A DNA stretch of 64,000 nt from Arthrobacter sp. ATA002 (lineage in GTDB: Bacteria; Actinomycetota; Actinomycetes; Actinomycetales; Micrococcaceae). The stretch is taken from the NCBI RefSeq assembly GCF_026898095.1, contig NZ_CP114015.1, forward strand, positions 62,001 to 126,000, read 5' to 3'. The translations under genes and the position numbers were made by a program. Numbering within the stretch: the stretch's first letter is position 1; the number at the start of each line of letters is the position of its first letter. Shown piece after piece: positions 1-7,540 of the stretch. The notes beneath the pieces were generated by a model. It saw only the letters and a list, made by a program, of their open reading frames with translations, did not search any database and was not told the DNA's origin.

Positions 1-285
1 CTCCACGTGGACGCCCTGGGTGGCGCTGGATCCGCCGACGGCGTCGCGTACCGCACCCAGTGCACGGCCGGACCCGGTGCCGAGGGCATACACCCCGTCC
101 ACTGCGCGTGCGGCAATGGCAGCCACCTTGGCCACGGCCTGCTCGCTGATGGCGGTCTTCCCGCCGATATCCTCCGGGCGGACTCCTGACCCCGCCGGGG
201 CAGCAGGTGCAGGCGCCTGCACGGGAACGGGCGCGTGCGCCGGCGTCCGGGCGGGAGGAACATTCTGGTTGTGGGCATCATCCAT
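1..285 (-). CDS. Asp23/Gls24 family envelope stress response protein (3' part outside window)
   Basis: This is the N-terminal 95 residues of a leftward gene whose C-terminus lies beyond the window edge. A Pro/Ala-rich stretch (about residues 8-33) precedes the start of the family domain, with 'ISEQAVAKVAAIAA' and 'VDGVYALG', the usual opening of Asp23/Gls24 proteins. These are membrane-associated or cytoplasmic proteins linked to cell-envelope and alkaline stress; no enzymatic activity is known. The ATG at 285 is the first Met of the frame. A strong AAGGAGG lies about 25 nt upstream, directly before an in-frame GTG, so the true start is not settled. The family call is good, the start less so. 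Confidence 0.75.
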   Translation of the reverse strand, partial: MDDAHNQNVPPARTPAHAPVPVQAPAPAAPAGSGVRPEDIGGKTAISEQAVAKVAAIAARAVDGVYALGTGSGRALGAVRDAVGGSSATQGVHVE

Positions 286-509
286 GGTGCCCAGCGTATC
301 CTGCGGCACTCCTCCTTGGGAGGCACGTCCGCGGGCGGTACTCACCGCTTACCGACCCGGCGCCCGGTCACCGCGGCGGGCTGGGTCCCGGTAGTCCAGT
401 CCCCGCCAAGGACACCGCCGCGGGCGGTGCGGAAGCAGGCAGGCAGATTCCGGGAAGAGCAGCACGCGGCGTCCGGGGAAAGGACAAGGAAATGGCAGTC
501 CGGGCAAAG

Positions 510-539
510 AAAACCCCGGACTCGTAAGTCCGGGGTTTT
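510..539 (-). terminator. Rho-independent terminator of the tRNA-Glu/Asp/Phe operon
   Basis: A perfect 13-bp inverted repeat (510-522 with 527-539, loop CGTA) rich in G+C and flanked by A/T runs lies immediately downstream of tRNA-Phe in the leftward direction. Read on the minus strand it ends in a T run. It fits termination of the tRNA operon. Confidence 0.85.
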
Positions 540-542
540 AGC

Positions 543-618
543 TGGTGGCTCCGACCGGCGTCGATCCGGTGACCTTTCGATTTTCAGTCGAACGCTCTAC
601 CAACTGAGCTACAGAGCC
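543..618 (-). tRNA. tRNA-Phe (anticodon GAA)
   Basis: The minus strand folds into a full cloverleaf: acceptor GGCTCTG paired with CGGAGCC, D arm with AGTTGGTA, anticodon loop CTGAAAA giving GAA, and a T arm with TCGA. Discriminator A and the CCA tail are encoded. It is the last gene of a three-tRNA operon read leftwards (Glu, Asp, Phe). Confidence 0.97.
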
Positions 619-676
619 GGGCATCATCGCAACCGATGATCACCGAGATCTTCCAAATCGCTTCAGAAAATCTGAG

Positions 677-750
677 CGACCCTGACGGGACTCGAACCCG
701 CGACCTCCGCCGTGACAGGGCGGCGCGCTAACCAACTGCGCTACAGGGCC
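677..750 (-). tRNA. tRNA-Asp (anticodon GTC)
   Basis: The minus strand gives acceptor GGCCCTG paired with CAGGGTC, anticodon loop CTGTCAC giving GTC, T loop TTCGAGT and discriminator G. CCA is not encoded (CTC follows). It is the middle gene of the Glu-Asp-Phe operon. Confidence 0.97.
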
Positions 751-809
751 TTACTTTTCACGAGTGTAAACTCTACCAGCTTTTCACTGGCCCGATTACC
801 ACTCATGAG

Positions 810-882
810 TACCCCCAACGGGATTCGAACCCGTGCCGCCGCCGTGAAAGGGCGGTGTCCTAGGCCGCTAGACGATGGGGGC
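810..882 (-). tRNA. tRNA-Glu (anticodon TTC)
   Basis: The minus strand gives acceptor GCCCCCA paired with TGGGGGT, anticodon loop CTTTCAC giving TTC, and the CTAGGACA variable/anticodon context typical of tRNA-Glu. Discriminator is A and CCA is not encoded. It is the first gene of the operon, about 70 nt below the promoter at 951-979. Confidence 0.97.
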
Positions 883-950
883 CAACAGAACACACGGGAA
901 CGCTTGGAAGCGGAAATTTCCGTTCGTTTGCGCCCCTGTGGACTCATAAA

Positions 951-979
951 ACTATAGGGCCTGTTGGAGCAAACAGCAA
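951..979 (-). promoter_or_regulatory. Probable sigma-A-type promoter of the tRNA operon
   Basis: On the minus strand, TTGCTG (974-979) and TATAGT (951-956) are separated by exactly 17 nt. They resemble the consensus -35 and -10 elements and point towards tRNA-Glu, whose 5' end is about 69 nt downstream. The placement upstream of the operon makes this credible; it is a motif match only. Confidence 0.55.
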
Positions 980-1027
980 AACGGCCGCGGCAGCACCCCC
1001 GGAGGCGGCCCCGGCTAGAGTGGCAGA

Positions 1028-1398
1028 GTGCCCATAGACATGCTGCCCGACGACTTCGAGACCGCCGTTGATGACGCGGTCGACTCCATCCCCGCAGACC
1101 TGGCGGCGGCCATGAACAACGTGGTGATCTTCATCGAGGACGAGTATGTTCCCGGACCCGGGGAGGATCCGGGAACCGAGCTCCTGGGGATCTACGACGG
1201 AACGCCGCTGACCGAACGGGACTCCTGGTGGGACGCAGGCTCACTGCCGGACCGCATCGTCATTTTCCGCGGGCCGCTGATGCGGATGTGCTCCTCGAGG
1301 ATGAGCTGGTCCGTGAAATCCGCATCACCGTCATTCACGAGGTTGCCCACCATTTCGGGATTGACGATGCCCGGCTGCATGAACTCGGCTGGGGCTAG
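1028..1398 (+). CDS. Metallopeptidase family protein, HExxH type (frameshifted as assembled)
   Basis: The product is a small actinobacterial zincin-like protein (DUF1025/metallopeptidase family), about 123 residues when repaired. The first frame runs from MPIDMLPDDF to 'RIVIFRGPLMRMCSS'. The conserved C-terminus, with the zinc motif HEVAHHFGIDD and the ending 'LHELGWG', is in another frame and stops at 1398. One added base near 1296 (TCCTCG/AGGATG) joins the two. Left as it is, the first frame loses the HExxH site and stops at 1402. The same type of break recurs in core genes across this window, so a sequencing deletion is more likely than gene decay. The substrate of the family is unknown. 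Confidence 0.8.
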
Positions 1399-1411
1399 CT
1401 AGCCTTAAGGC

Positions 1412-2341
1412 ATGGGAAATCATCACGGCCACACGCACGGCCTGCCGGCAGGCACCGCAACGGGACGCCACCGCCGCAAGCTGCTGATCGTTGTCATCAT
1501 CACCCTCAGCGTGGTTTTCCTTCAGGTGGCGGGCGCCCTGCTCTCCGGCTCGCTCGCGCTGCTGGCCGACGCCGGACACATGCTCTCCGACGCCGCGGGC
1601 GTGTCCATAGCCCTGCTGGCCTCATGGATCGCCACCCGCCCGGCCACGAAGCGGCGAACCTACGGATACCAGCGCGCCGAAGTCCTGGCCGCCCTGGCCA
1701 ACGCGGTGCTGCTGATTGTCATCGCAACCGTCATTTTCGTTGAGGCCATCCGCCGCTTCGGTACGGAACCCGAAGTACACACCGGCCTGATGCTCGGCGC
1801 GGCCATCATTGGCGGGCTGGCCAACCTCGCCTCCCTGCTGGTGCTGCACAGCGGCCGCCGGGAAAGCCTGAACGTGCGCGGCGCCTATCTGGAGGTCCTC
1901 GGCGACCTGCTGGGCTCGGCCGCCGTCGTCGTCTCCGCCGTCATCATCATGCTCACCGGCTACCAGCAGGCGGATACCTGGGCGTCGATCCTGATTGCCC
2001 TCATGATCCTGCCGCGGGCCTGGTCACTGCTGAAGGAGGTCATCGACGTCCTGCTGGAAGCCACCCCCCGGGGCGTGGACACCGAAATGATCCGCGACCA
2101 CATAGTGAACGTGGAGGGCATCTCCGACGCGCATGACATCCATATTTGGACCATTACGTCCGGCGTGCCGGTGTTTTCGGCGCACGTAGTGGTCGACGAC
2201 GACCACCTCACCTCCGAGCGGATGGACCAGCTCCTGGACCGGCTCACGAGCTGCCTGAGCCGGCACTTTGACACCGAGCACTGCACCTTCCAGCTTGAAC
2301 CCGCCAGCCACGCCGTCCATGAAGGACACCAGCACGCCTGA
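1412..2341 (+). CDS. Cation diffusion facilitator family transporter (CzcD-like)
   Basis: The product is a 309-residue membrane antiporter that exports divalent metals, probably Zn2+ or similar, out of the cytoplasm. It has a His-rich N-terminus (MGNHHGHTHG), six predicted membrane segments from about residue 24 to 210, and a C-terminal cytoplasmic metal-sensing domain with 'DAHDIHIWTI'. The first transmembrane metal motif, HMLSD (H56, D60), is present. In the second motif (YLEVLGD) the usual His is Glu. The C-terminus is again His-rich (HEGHQHA). AAGG precedes the ATG at a close spacing. The gene stands alone, 13 bp after the metallopeptidase and converging on the universal stress gene. Family is certain, metal specificity is not. 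Confidence 0.92.
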   Translation: MGNHHGHTHGLPAGTATGRHRRKLLIVVIITLSVVFLQVAGALLSGSLALLADAGHMLSDAAGVSIALLASWIATRPATKRRTYGYQRAEVLAALANAVLLIVIATVIFVEAIRRFGTEPEVHTGLMLGAAIIGGLANLASLLVLHSGRRESLNVRGAYLEVLGDLLGSAAVVVSAVIIMLTGYQQADTWASILIALMILPRAWSLLKEVIDVLLEATPRGVDTEMIRDHIVNVEGISDAHDIHIWTITSGVPVFSAHVVVDDDHLTSERMDQLLDRLTSCLSRHFDTEHCTFQLEPASHAVHEGHQHA

Positions 2342-2380
2342 CCGCCGGCGCCCGGCTGCGCCTCGGCCGGGCTAGTTTTC

Positions 2381-2430
2381 GGCCGGAGTAGTCCTGCGGC
2401 CGGAGTAGTCCTGCGGCCGGCTAGTCCTGC
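2381..2430. repeat. Three tandem copies of a 17-bp unit at the 3' end of the universal stress gene
   Basis: The unit GGCCGGAGTAGTCCTGC occurs at 2381-2397 and 2398-2414, followed by a 16-nt variant (GGCCGGCTAGTCCTGC) at 2415-2430. The last copy contains the stop codon and final codons of the minus-strand universal stress gene. The others lie just downstream, so the array looks like a local duplication of the gene end. Confidence 0.85.
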
Positions 2431-3431
2431 GGCACCGGCCCGAACGCCGAACGGTCCGCCAGCCGCGGATCTTCGTGGTCGGGGACCACCATGACCGGCC
2501 CCTTGGCGTGGTGGAGGACGCTCTGGCTGGTCGAACCCATCAGCATTCCGGTGAACCCGCCCCTGCCGCGAGTGCCCAGGACCAGCAGCTCCACGGATGC
2601 CGTGCGCTCGATCAGGATTTCCGCCGGCGGACCGTCAACCAGCTGCACCGTCATGGGCAGCCCCGGGAAGTGGCTTTGCAGCCAGTCCCGGCCCGCGCGC
2701 AGCTGTTCGGAGATCTCCTCGTGGAGCGCTTCCAGATCCATCGGCGCCGGAACCCAGGCCAGGGAACCGCTGAACGGCGGCAGGGCGCACAGGATCTGCA
2801 GCGGCAGCCCCCGGTTCACTGCCTGCTCGGCCGCAACCAGGGACGCGGCGCGGCCCTGCTCCGACCCGTCCACGCCAACTACCACCATGTCCTCGACGGT
2901 CTGCTCGGTGGGTGCCCCGGACGGCGGCCGGACCCCGGCTTCCGGAAGCCGGCCGGCAGTGCGCAGCGGCACCACGGCGGTGGGGCATTTCGCGTGCGCC
3001 GGCAGGGCGCTGGACACCGAGCCCAGCAGGCGGCCGACAAAGCCGCCGCGGCCCCGGGATCCCACGACCATGAGGTCTGCTTCCTCGGAGAGTTCCAGCA
3101 GGACGGCGGCCGCATCCCCGGTCTCGACCCTTGGCAGGACCTCAATGTCGTATCCGCTGATGCGCTCAAGCGCCTTGTCCAGCACTGACCGGGCACCGTC
3201 GCGGATGATCGCGTCATCCATCGTGGTGTAGCCGGCGTCCATCGAGGACGCGGCAAAAATGGGAACGGTGTAAGCGGTGACCACATGCAGCGGAGTCCGG
3301 CGCCGTTCGGCTTCCTTTGCCGCCCAGACCAGGGCAAGGAGACTCTGGTCGGATCCGTCCACGCCGACGACGATGCCCGCCGACCCCTCCAGCCCGCCGT
3401 ATTCACTCCACATTGAAGACAAGTGCCCCAC
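2421..3431 (-). CDS. Universal stress protein with two UspA domains
   Basis: The product is a 336-residue cytoplasmic protein made of two UspA repeats (about 19-157 and 183-318). Each ends with the ATP-binding signature G-2x-G-9x-G(S/T): 'GSRGRGGFVGRLLGSVSS' and 'GTRGRGGFTGMLMGSTSQ'. Such tandem ATP-binding Usps are typical of Actinobacteria and act in hypoxia, starvation or redox responses without a defined reaction. The start is uncertain: a GTG at 3431 gives the longest frame, while ATG at 3413 (MWSEYGG) is the alternative. It is transcribed towards the CDF gene. Confidence 0.92.
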   Translation of the reverse strand: MGHLSSMWSEYGGLEGSAGIVVGVDGSDQSLLALVWAAKEAERRRTPLHVVTAYTVPIFAASSMDAGYTTMDDAIIRDGARSVLDKALERISGYDIEVLPRVETGDAAAVLLELSEEADLMVVGSRGRGGFVGRLLGSVSSALPAHAKCPTAVVPLRTAGRLPEAGVRPPSGAPTEQTVEDMVVVGVDGSEQGRAASLVAAEQAVNRGLPLQILCALPPFSGSLAWVPAPMDLEALHEEISEQLRAGRDWLQSHFPGLPMTVQLVDGPPAEILIERTASVELLVLGTRGRGGFTGMLMGSTSQSVLHHAKGPVMVVPDHEDPRLADRSAFGPVPQD

Positions 3432-3693
3432 CCCTTATGGTTCATCACCGGACGCCGTGTTCGTCGTCGAACACTGGAACCGTGCTTGTTTCGGTAGCCT
3501 ACCGCGCGGCGGCCCCGCGCCGTGGTGTCCCCCGAAACACGCCCGCCAAAGCACTACACAGAGGTCCCTGCGGCGGATAGGCTTCGGGGCATTACAGCCG
3601 AAAACCGTCGCCGGGCAGCCGGGTGGCGCACATCTGCGGGACCGGAAGAGGCGCCGTTCCCGCTGCCTTGATCTACGTCAGGGGGTTGCCTCG

Positions 3694-4338
3694 GTGGATG
3701 GAACAGCGAACCGCGCGGAAGACGATGCGCCGGCGGCAGCCGGGCCGGGCACCGAGGTGGCGGCCGCCGTCGTCATAGGCTGCGGCCTGACGGGCCTGGC
3801 AGTGGCCAGCGAACTGAGCCGGCACGGCATCCATCCCATTGTCCTCAACGGGCTGCGCCAGGACACCGCCCCGGTGCCCGTCCCCGGCCCTGCCCCCGAT
3901 GCCCTGAGCCTTCCACAGCGCGCGGAACTGCTGCGCCTGCTCCACGGTTATGCCGCCGGCCACTCCCTGGACGTCCGCCGCGGCACCCCCGCCGAGGAGC
4001 TGGGCCTGCTGCGCGGACCCGGCAGTCCTGCCCGGGAGTCCGGCGCCCTGCGGTGGACAGTCCACACCCGGCACGGAGTACTGCTGGCCGACACCGTGGT
4101 GCTCGCGGGCTGCGGCCAGCCGGCACTGGTGAAACTAATCCATGCTCTTGGCTTTGCCGCAGGCGCGGAGCTGATGAGCGCCCTGCGCGGCGTTGGACTC
4201 TACATCGTGGGCGCCGGCGAGGTGCTTACTGCTCCCACCCGCGAACTCCTCCGCCAGGCAAAGCGGGCCGGCCGGCAAATAGCGGCGCGCGGTGCAACCT
4301 TCGACGGCACGTCCACCCTGGGCGTGGGCACCGCTTAG
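3694..4338 (+). CDS. FAD/NAD(P)-binding Rossmann-fold protein, putative
   Basis: The product is about 214 residues. The N-terminal half holds a dinucleotide-binding fingerprint, 'VVIGCGLTGLAVASEL' (about residues 27-42), followed by a basic/hydrophobic strand as in FAD-dependent oxidoreductases. A later segment, 'VVLAGCGQPALV', resembles the second nucleotide-contact loop of that fold. The protein is too short to be a complete oxidoreductase of the usual 350-450 residues, so it may be a reduced form or a nucleotide-binding accessory protein. The chosen start is a GTG (VDGTANRAEDD). Further upstream the frame overlaps the divergently transcribed universal stress gene. No substrate can be proposed. 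Confidence 0.6.
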   Translation: MDGTANRAEDDAPAAAGPGTEVAAAVVIGCGLTGLAVASELSRHGIHPIVLNGLRQDTAPVPVPGPAPDALSLPQRAELLRLLHGYAAGHSLDVRRGTPAEELGLLRGPGSPARESGALRWTVHTRHGVLLADTVVLAGCGQPALVKLIHALGFAAGAELMSALRGVGLYIVGAGEVLTAPTRELLRQAKRAGRQIAARGATFDGTSTLGVGTA

Positions 4339-4492
4339 AACCGCCCGCCGGGCCACCGCCCCGGACGCGAGCAAAATCACAATAAACCCCGTCCGCTTTG
4401 GCAATCGGTCCCGCTGCCCCGGCTGGAAGGGGCGCGATAAGATCGAATGGCGGATTTTCCCAGCAAACCAACACCCATTCAGAGGAACGTTC

Positions 4493-5922
4493 ATGCTCAA
4501 ACAAGGTTCAAAGCTGGACCAGTATTTTGAAATCACCAAAAGGGTTCTTCCGTTTCCCGCGAAGTCCGGGGTGGTTTGGCCACGTTTTTCGCCATGAGTT
4601 ACATCGTTGTACTGAACCCGCTAATCCTCGGTGGTCCGGACTCCGCGGGGAATACGCTGGCCGGCCCCGCCGTCGCCGCGGCCACCGCCCTCGTGGCCGG
4701 CGTGCTCACGATCATCATGGGTGCCTGGGCAAAGCACCCCTTTGCCCTGGCTACGGGCTTGGGCGTCAACGCCTTCGTTGCAGCAACCGTGGCCACCAAT
4801 GAGGGCCTGACCTGGCCTGATGTCATGGGCTTGATCGTGCTTTCCGGCATCACCATGTTCATCCTCGTCCTGACCGGTTTCCGCACCGCCGTCTTCAAGG
4901 CCGTTCCCGCAGGCCTCAAGACTGCCATCGTCGTCGGCATCGGGCTGTTCATTGCCCTCCTCGGATTCGTGAACGCAGGATTCGTCCGGCGCATCCCCGA
5001 TGCCGCCGGCACGACCGTTCCCGTGGAACTGGGCACGGGCGGACAGCTGCTGGGCTGGCCCAGCCTGGTTTTCGTGTTCGGCCTGATCCTGACCATCGGT
5101 TTGATGTCCCGCAACGTCAAAGGCGCCATCCTCATTGGCATTGTTGCCTCCACCATCCTCTCCGTCATCATCGAGCTTGTGGCATCCCCGGGCGCGCAGG
5201 GCGCGGGCGTGGAAACCGGCTGGTCGCTGGTTACGCCGAGCATGCCGGACTGGGCCGCACCGGATCTGTCCCTGCTGGGCCAGGTCAGTGTGTTTGGCAG
5301 CTTTGAGAAACTCGGCATCGTGGCCGCGTCACTGCTGGCCTTCGTGATCCTGCTCAGCATTTTCTTCGACGCCATGGGCACCATGGTTGGCCTGGCCACC
5401 GAAGCAGGGTCGATTGACAAGGACGGCAACATTCCCAACGTGGAACGTGTGCTGCTGGTCGACGCGGCGGGCGCCGTAGTGGGCGGCGCCGCGGGCGTTT
5501 CCTCCAACCAGATCTTCGTCGAGTCCGGCTCCGGCATTGCCGAGGGCGCCCGGACCGGACTCGCCTCCGTGGTGACCGGCCTGCTGTTCATCGTTGCCAT
5601 GTTCCTGACCCCGCTGATCTACCTGGTGCCGTTTGAGGCCGTGGCTCCGGCCCTCGTGGTGGTGGGGTACCTCATGGTGTCCCAGGTGGGCAAGATCGAC
5701 TGGAGCGACATTGGCATCGCCGTCCCCGCGTTCCTGACCATCGCCCTGATGCCGTTCACGTACTCCATTGCCAACGGCCTGGGAGCCGGCTTCATCGCCT
5801 TCGCGCTGATCCGCCTGTTCCAGGGCCGCGCCAGGGAAGTCCACCCGCTGATGTGGGTTGTGGCCGCGGCGTTCGTCTTGTTCTTCTCCGTGGGAGCAAT
5901 TTCCTCCGCCCTCGGGATGTAG
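4493..5922 (+). CDS. NCS2-family permease (purine/xanthine/uracil type), frameshifted near its N-terminus
   Basis: The repaired product is about 476 residues and is a nucleobase:cation symporter of the AzgA/GhxP-like branch, with 12-14 membrane segments and 'ATFFAMSYIVVLNPLIL' near the N-terminus. The start is ATG 4493 after AGAGGA. The first 17 codons (MLKQGSKLDQYFEITKR) are in one frame and the rest in another. Adding one G to GGG at 4542-4544 joins them as 'KRGSSVSREVRGGLATF'. Without this, translation from 4493 stops early and only an internal ATG (4594) would remain. Conserved segments include 'ALATGLGVNAFVA' and 'FFDAMGTMVGLATEAG'. It probably takes up adenine, guanine or hypoxanthine. 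Terminator at 5946-5986. Confidence 0.88.
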
Positions 5923-5945
5923 CCGGGCTCAGGAAGCCGGCACGA

Positions 5946-5986
5946 AAAAGCCGCCCGAACCGCACTGCGCGCTTCGGGCGGCTTTT
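5946..5986. terminator. Bidirectional terminator between the NCS2 permease and the spermidine-synthase-like gene
   Basis: A 14-bp perfect inverted repeat AAAAGCCGCCCGAA...TTCGGGCGGCTTTT (5946-5959 and 5973-5986) lies between two convergent genes. It carries T runs in both directions. Confidence 0.88.
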
Positions 5987-6028
5987 CTTGTGGCTGTCCG
6001 GATGCCCGCCCCAAGTGGCTGGCGCGGA

Positions 6029-6898
6029 TCAGCCTGCCTCAGCGTCAGTGAGCGGCTGGGTTCCCGCCGCAAAGGCCCGCACCTTGGCGTCCTCCCATAG
6101 GTGGGCGGGCACCGCGCCGCCCAGCAGTGTCCGGGGCAGCGCGGGATGTCCGGCGAAGGGCAGGTCACTGCCGGCGATGATCATGTTGCCGTACCGCCGG
6201 CCCTTGAGCATGGCCGGGTCGGCAACGATGGCCGTGTGCGCAAAAACGGCCGCCACCGCGGCGGCTTCGCGCCGTGCACCCTTCAGATCCGGAGTGTCAC
6301 CGCAGTTCATGATGTACAGCCCTCCGGGCGCGAGGACGCGTGCCGCTTCCGCGGTGAACTCCAGAGTGGTCAGGGCCGGCGGCGTTTTGGCACCGGCGAA
6401 GACGTCCCGGATGATCAGGTCCCGGCTGTCCGCATGAAGGGTCTCGGTGACCCCGCGGGCTTCCCCCACCCGCAGCCGCATCAGGGGCGCGCGGGGCAGG
6501 TCAAACCAGGCACGCACCAGTTCGGCGAGCCGCCCGTCCAGTTCAACGACCACCTGCCGCGCATTCGGATAACCGGCGGCAAAATAGCGGGCCATGGAAC
6601 AGGCGGCACCGCCCAGATGGAGGGCACGCAGTTTTGCGTCTGCCTCCCAGTGGGTGTCTGCAAGGGCGGCGATCCAGCGCATGTACTCGAAGTCGAGCTG
6701 CCGGGGATCGGCGACGTCGATGTGCGAGCTGTGCACGCCGTTGACCTTGAGGATCCATCCATTCGGGTTGAACTGGTCCGGAAGGAGTTCGCAGGTGCCG
6801 GTGTCGATGGGGAAGGTTCCGGCTACGGGGCCGGATTTCGGTGTTCCTTCGGCCGGTTCGGAGGCGGCAGGGCCTTTGCCGGGTCGTTGCCGGCCCAT
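6029..6898 (-). CDS. Spermidine synthase-like methyltransferase-fold protein
   Basis: The product is 289 residues with a Rossmann methyltransferase core. The nucleotide-binding loop is 'LHLGGAACSMARYFA' (about residues 91-105), followed by the acidic strand end 'VVVELDGRLAEL' and the 'DSRDLIIRDVFAG' segment seen in the fused MFS/spermidine-synthase family of Actinobacteria. It resembles polyamine aminopropyltransferases, but activity on putrescine is not proven for these single-domain actinobacterial versions. No membrane domain is present. Its 3' end faces the terminator at 5946-5986. Confidence 0.78.
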   Translation of the reverse strand: MGRQRPGKGPAASEPAEGTPKSGPVAGTFPIDTGTCELLPDQFNPNGWILKVNGVHSSHIDVADPRQLDFEYMRWIAALADTHWEADAKLRALHLGGAACSMARYFAAGYPNARQVVVELDGRLAELVRAWFDLPRAPLMRLRVGEARGVTETLHADSRDLIIRDVFAGAKTPPALTTLEFTAEAARVLAPGGLYIMNCGDTPDLKGARREAAAVAAVFAHTAIVADPAMLKGRRYGNMIIAGSDLPFAGHPALPRTLLGGAVPAHLWEDAKVRAFAAGTQPLTDAEAG

Positions 6899-7145
6899 CA
6901 GGCCGGTGTCCGCTTGAAGGTGGGAGTCATGCCTTCAGTTTGAGTGCCGGGCTGGGGCCCTTTTACCCCCGCCGAGTGTCGGGATAATGCCCTTGCCTGC
7001 CATCCATTGACGGAATCACGCCTGTATTTCGGGCTGAAAGCCGGAGGAGCCCGGCATTCGATGAAGACAAGCCGCACGAGCCCGACACTCGACGGGAAGA
7101 AGACGACGAAAACGGCCCCCACGGCAAGCGGGCGCCCGGCCGACC
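6899..7145. other. Intergenic stretch with a possible short acidic open frame
   Basis: No convincing gene lies between the spermidine-synthase-like gene and the thiamine-binding gene. On the plus strand one frame from about 6991 to 7147 is open to TAA and encodes a charged tail (FDEDKPHEPDTRREEDDENG). It has no good start codon. A nearby ATG at 6987 is in a different frame. This could be a small gene broken by a missing base, or chance. Confidence 0.25.
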
Positions 7146-7481
7146 CTAATCGGAAGAGCGCTCCAGGGCTGCTTCCAGGCGTTCCACCTTGCCCTCGAGC
7201 TCACCGGAGTGGCCGGGCCGGATGTCTGCCTTGAGGACCAGCGACACCCGGCTGCCGTAGCGGCCCACTGCCTCCGTGGCACGGCGGACCACATCCATGA
7301 CTTCGTCCCACTCACCCTCCAGCGTGGTGAACATGGCGTCGGTCCGGTTCGGCAGGCCGGATTCGCGGACAATCCGGACAGCGGCCGCGACGGCATCGTG
7401 CACCGATGCGTCCGCGGCGCCGGCACCGGCAGGGGTGTCCGGACCAACGCCGGACGGGGCTACGGAGAAGGCAACTAGCAT
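7146..7481 (-). CDS. Thiamine-binding protein, MTH1187/YkoF family
   Basis: The product is a 111-residue small cytoplasmic protein of the DUF77/MTH1187 family, opening with 'MLVAFSVAPSG' and carrying the ferredoxin-like-fold core 'DAMFTTLEGEWDEVMDVVRRA'. Members bind thiamine or its pyrimidine precursor HMP and are often linked to thiamine metabolism. No thiamine gene lies next to it here, so the role is inferred from the family only. It lies 60 bp upstream of the amino-acid permease in the same leftward direction and could be co-transcribed with it. Confidence 0.82.
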   Translation of the reverse strand: MLVAFSVAPSGVGPDTPAGAGAADASVHDAVAAAVRIVRESGLPNRTDAMFTTLEGEWDEVMDVVRRATEAVGRYGSRVSLVLKADIRPGHSGELEGKVERLEAALERSSD

Positions 7482-7540
7482 GCCGACCAGTCTGCCACCC
7501 CCGCGGGGAGGTGCAAGTCCCCGCGGCAGGCACAGTCCGG

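Noticed and set aside
3277..3693. Upstream extension of the FAD/NAD-binding protein
   Set aside because: It overlaps the divergent universal stress gene and its promoter area and gives Arg/Pro-rich text unrelated to the Rossmann protein.
4339..4492. Purine riboswitch upstream of the NCS2 permease
   Set aside because: The leader shows no paired core resembling a purine or xanthine aptamer; only weak promoter-like A/T-rich text is present.
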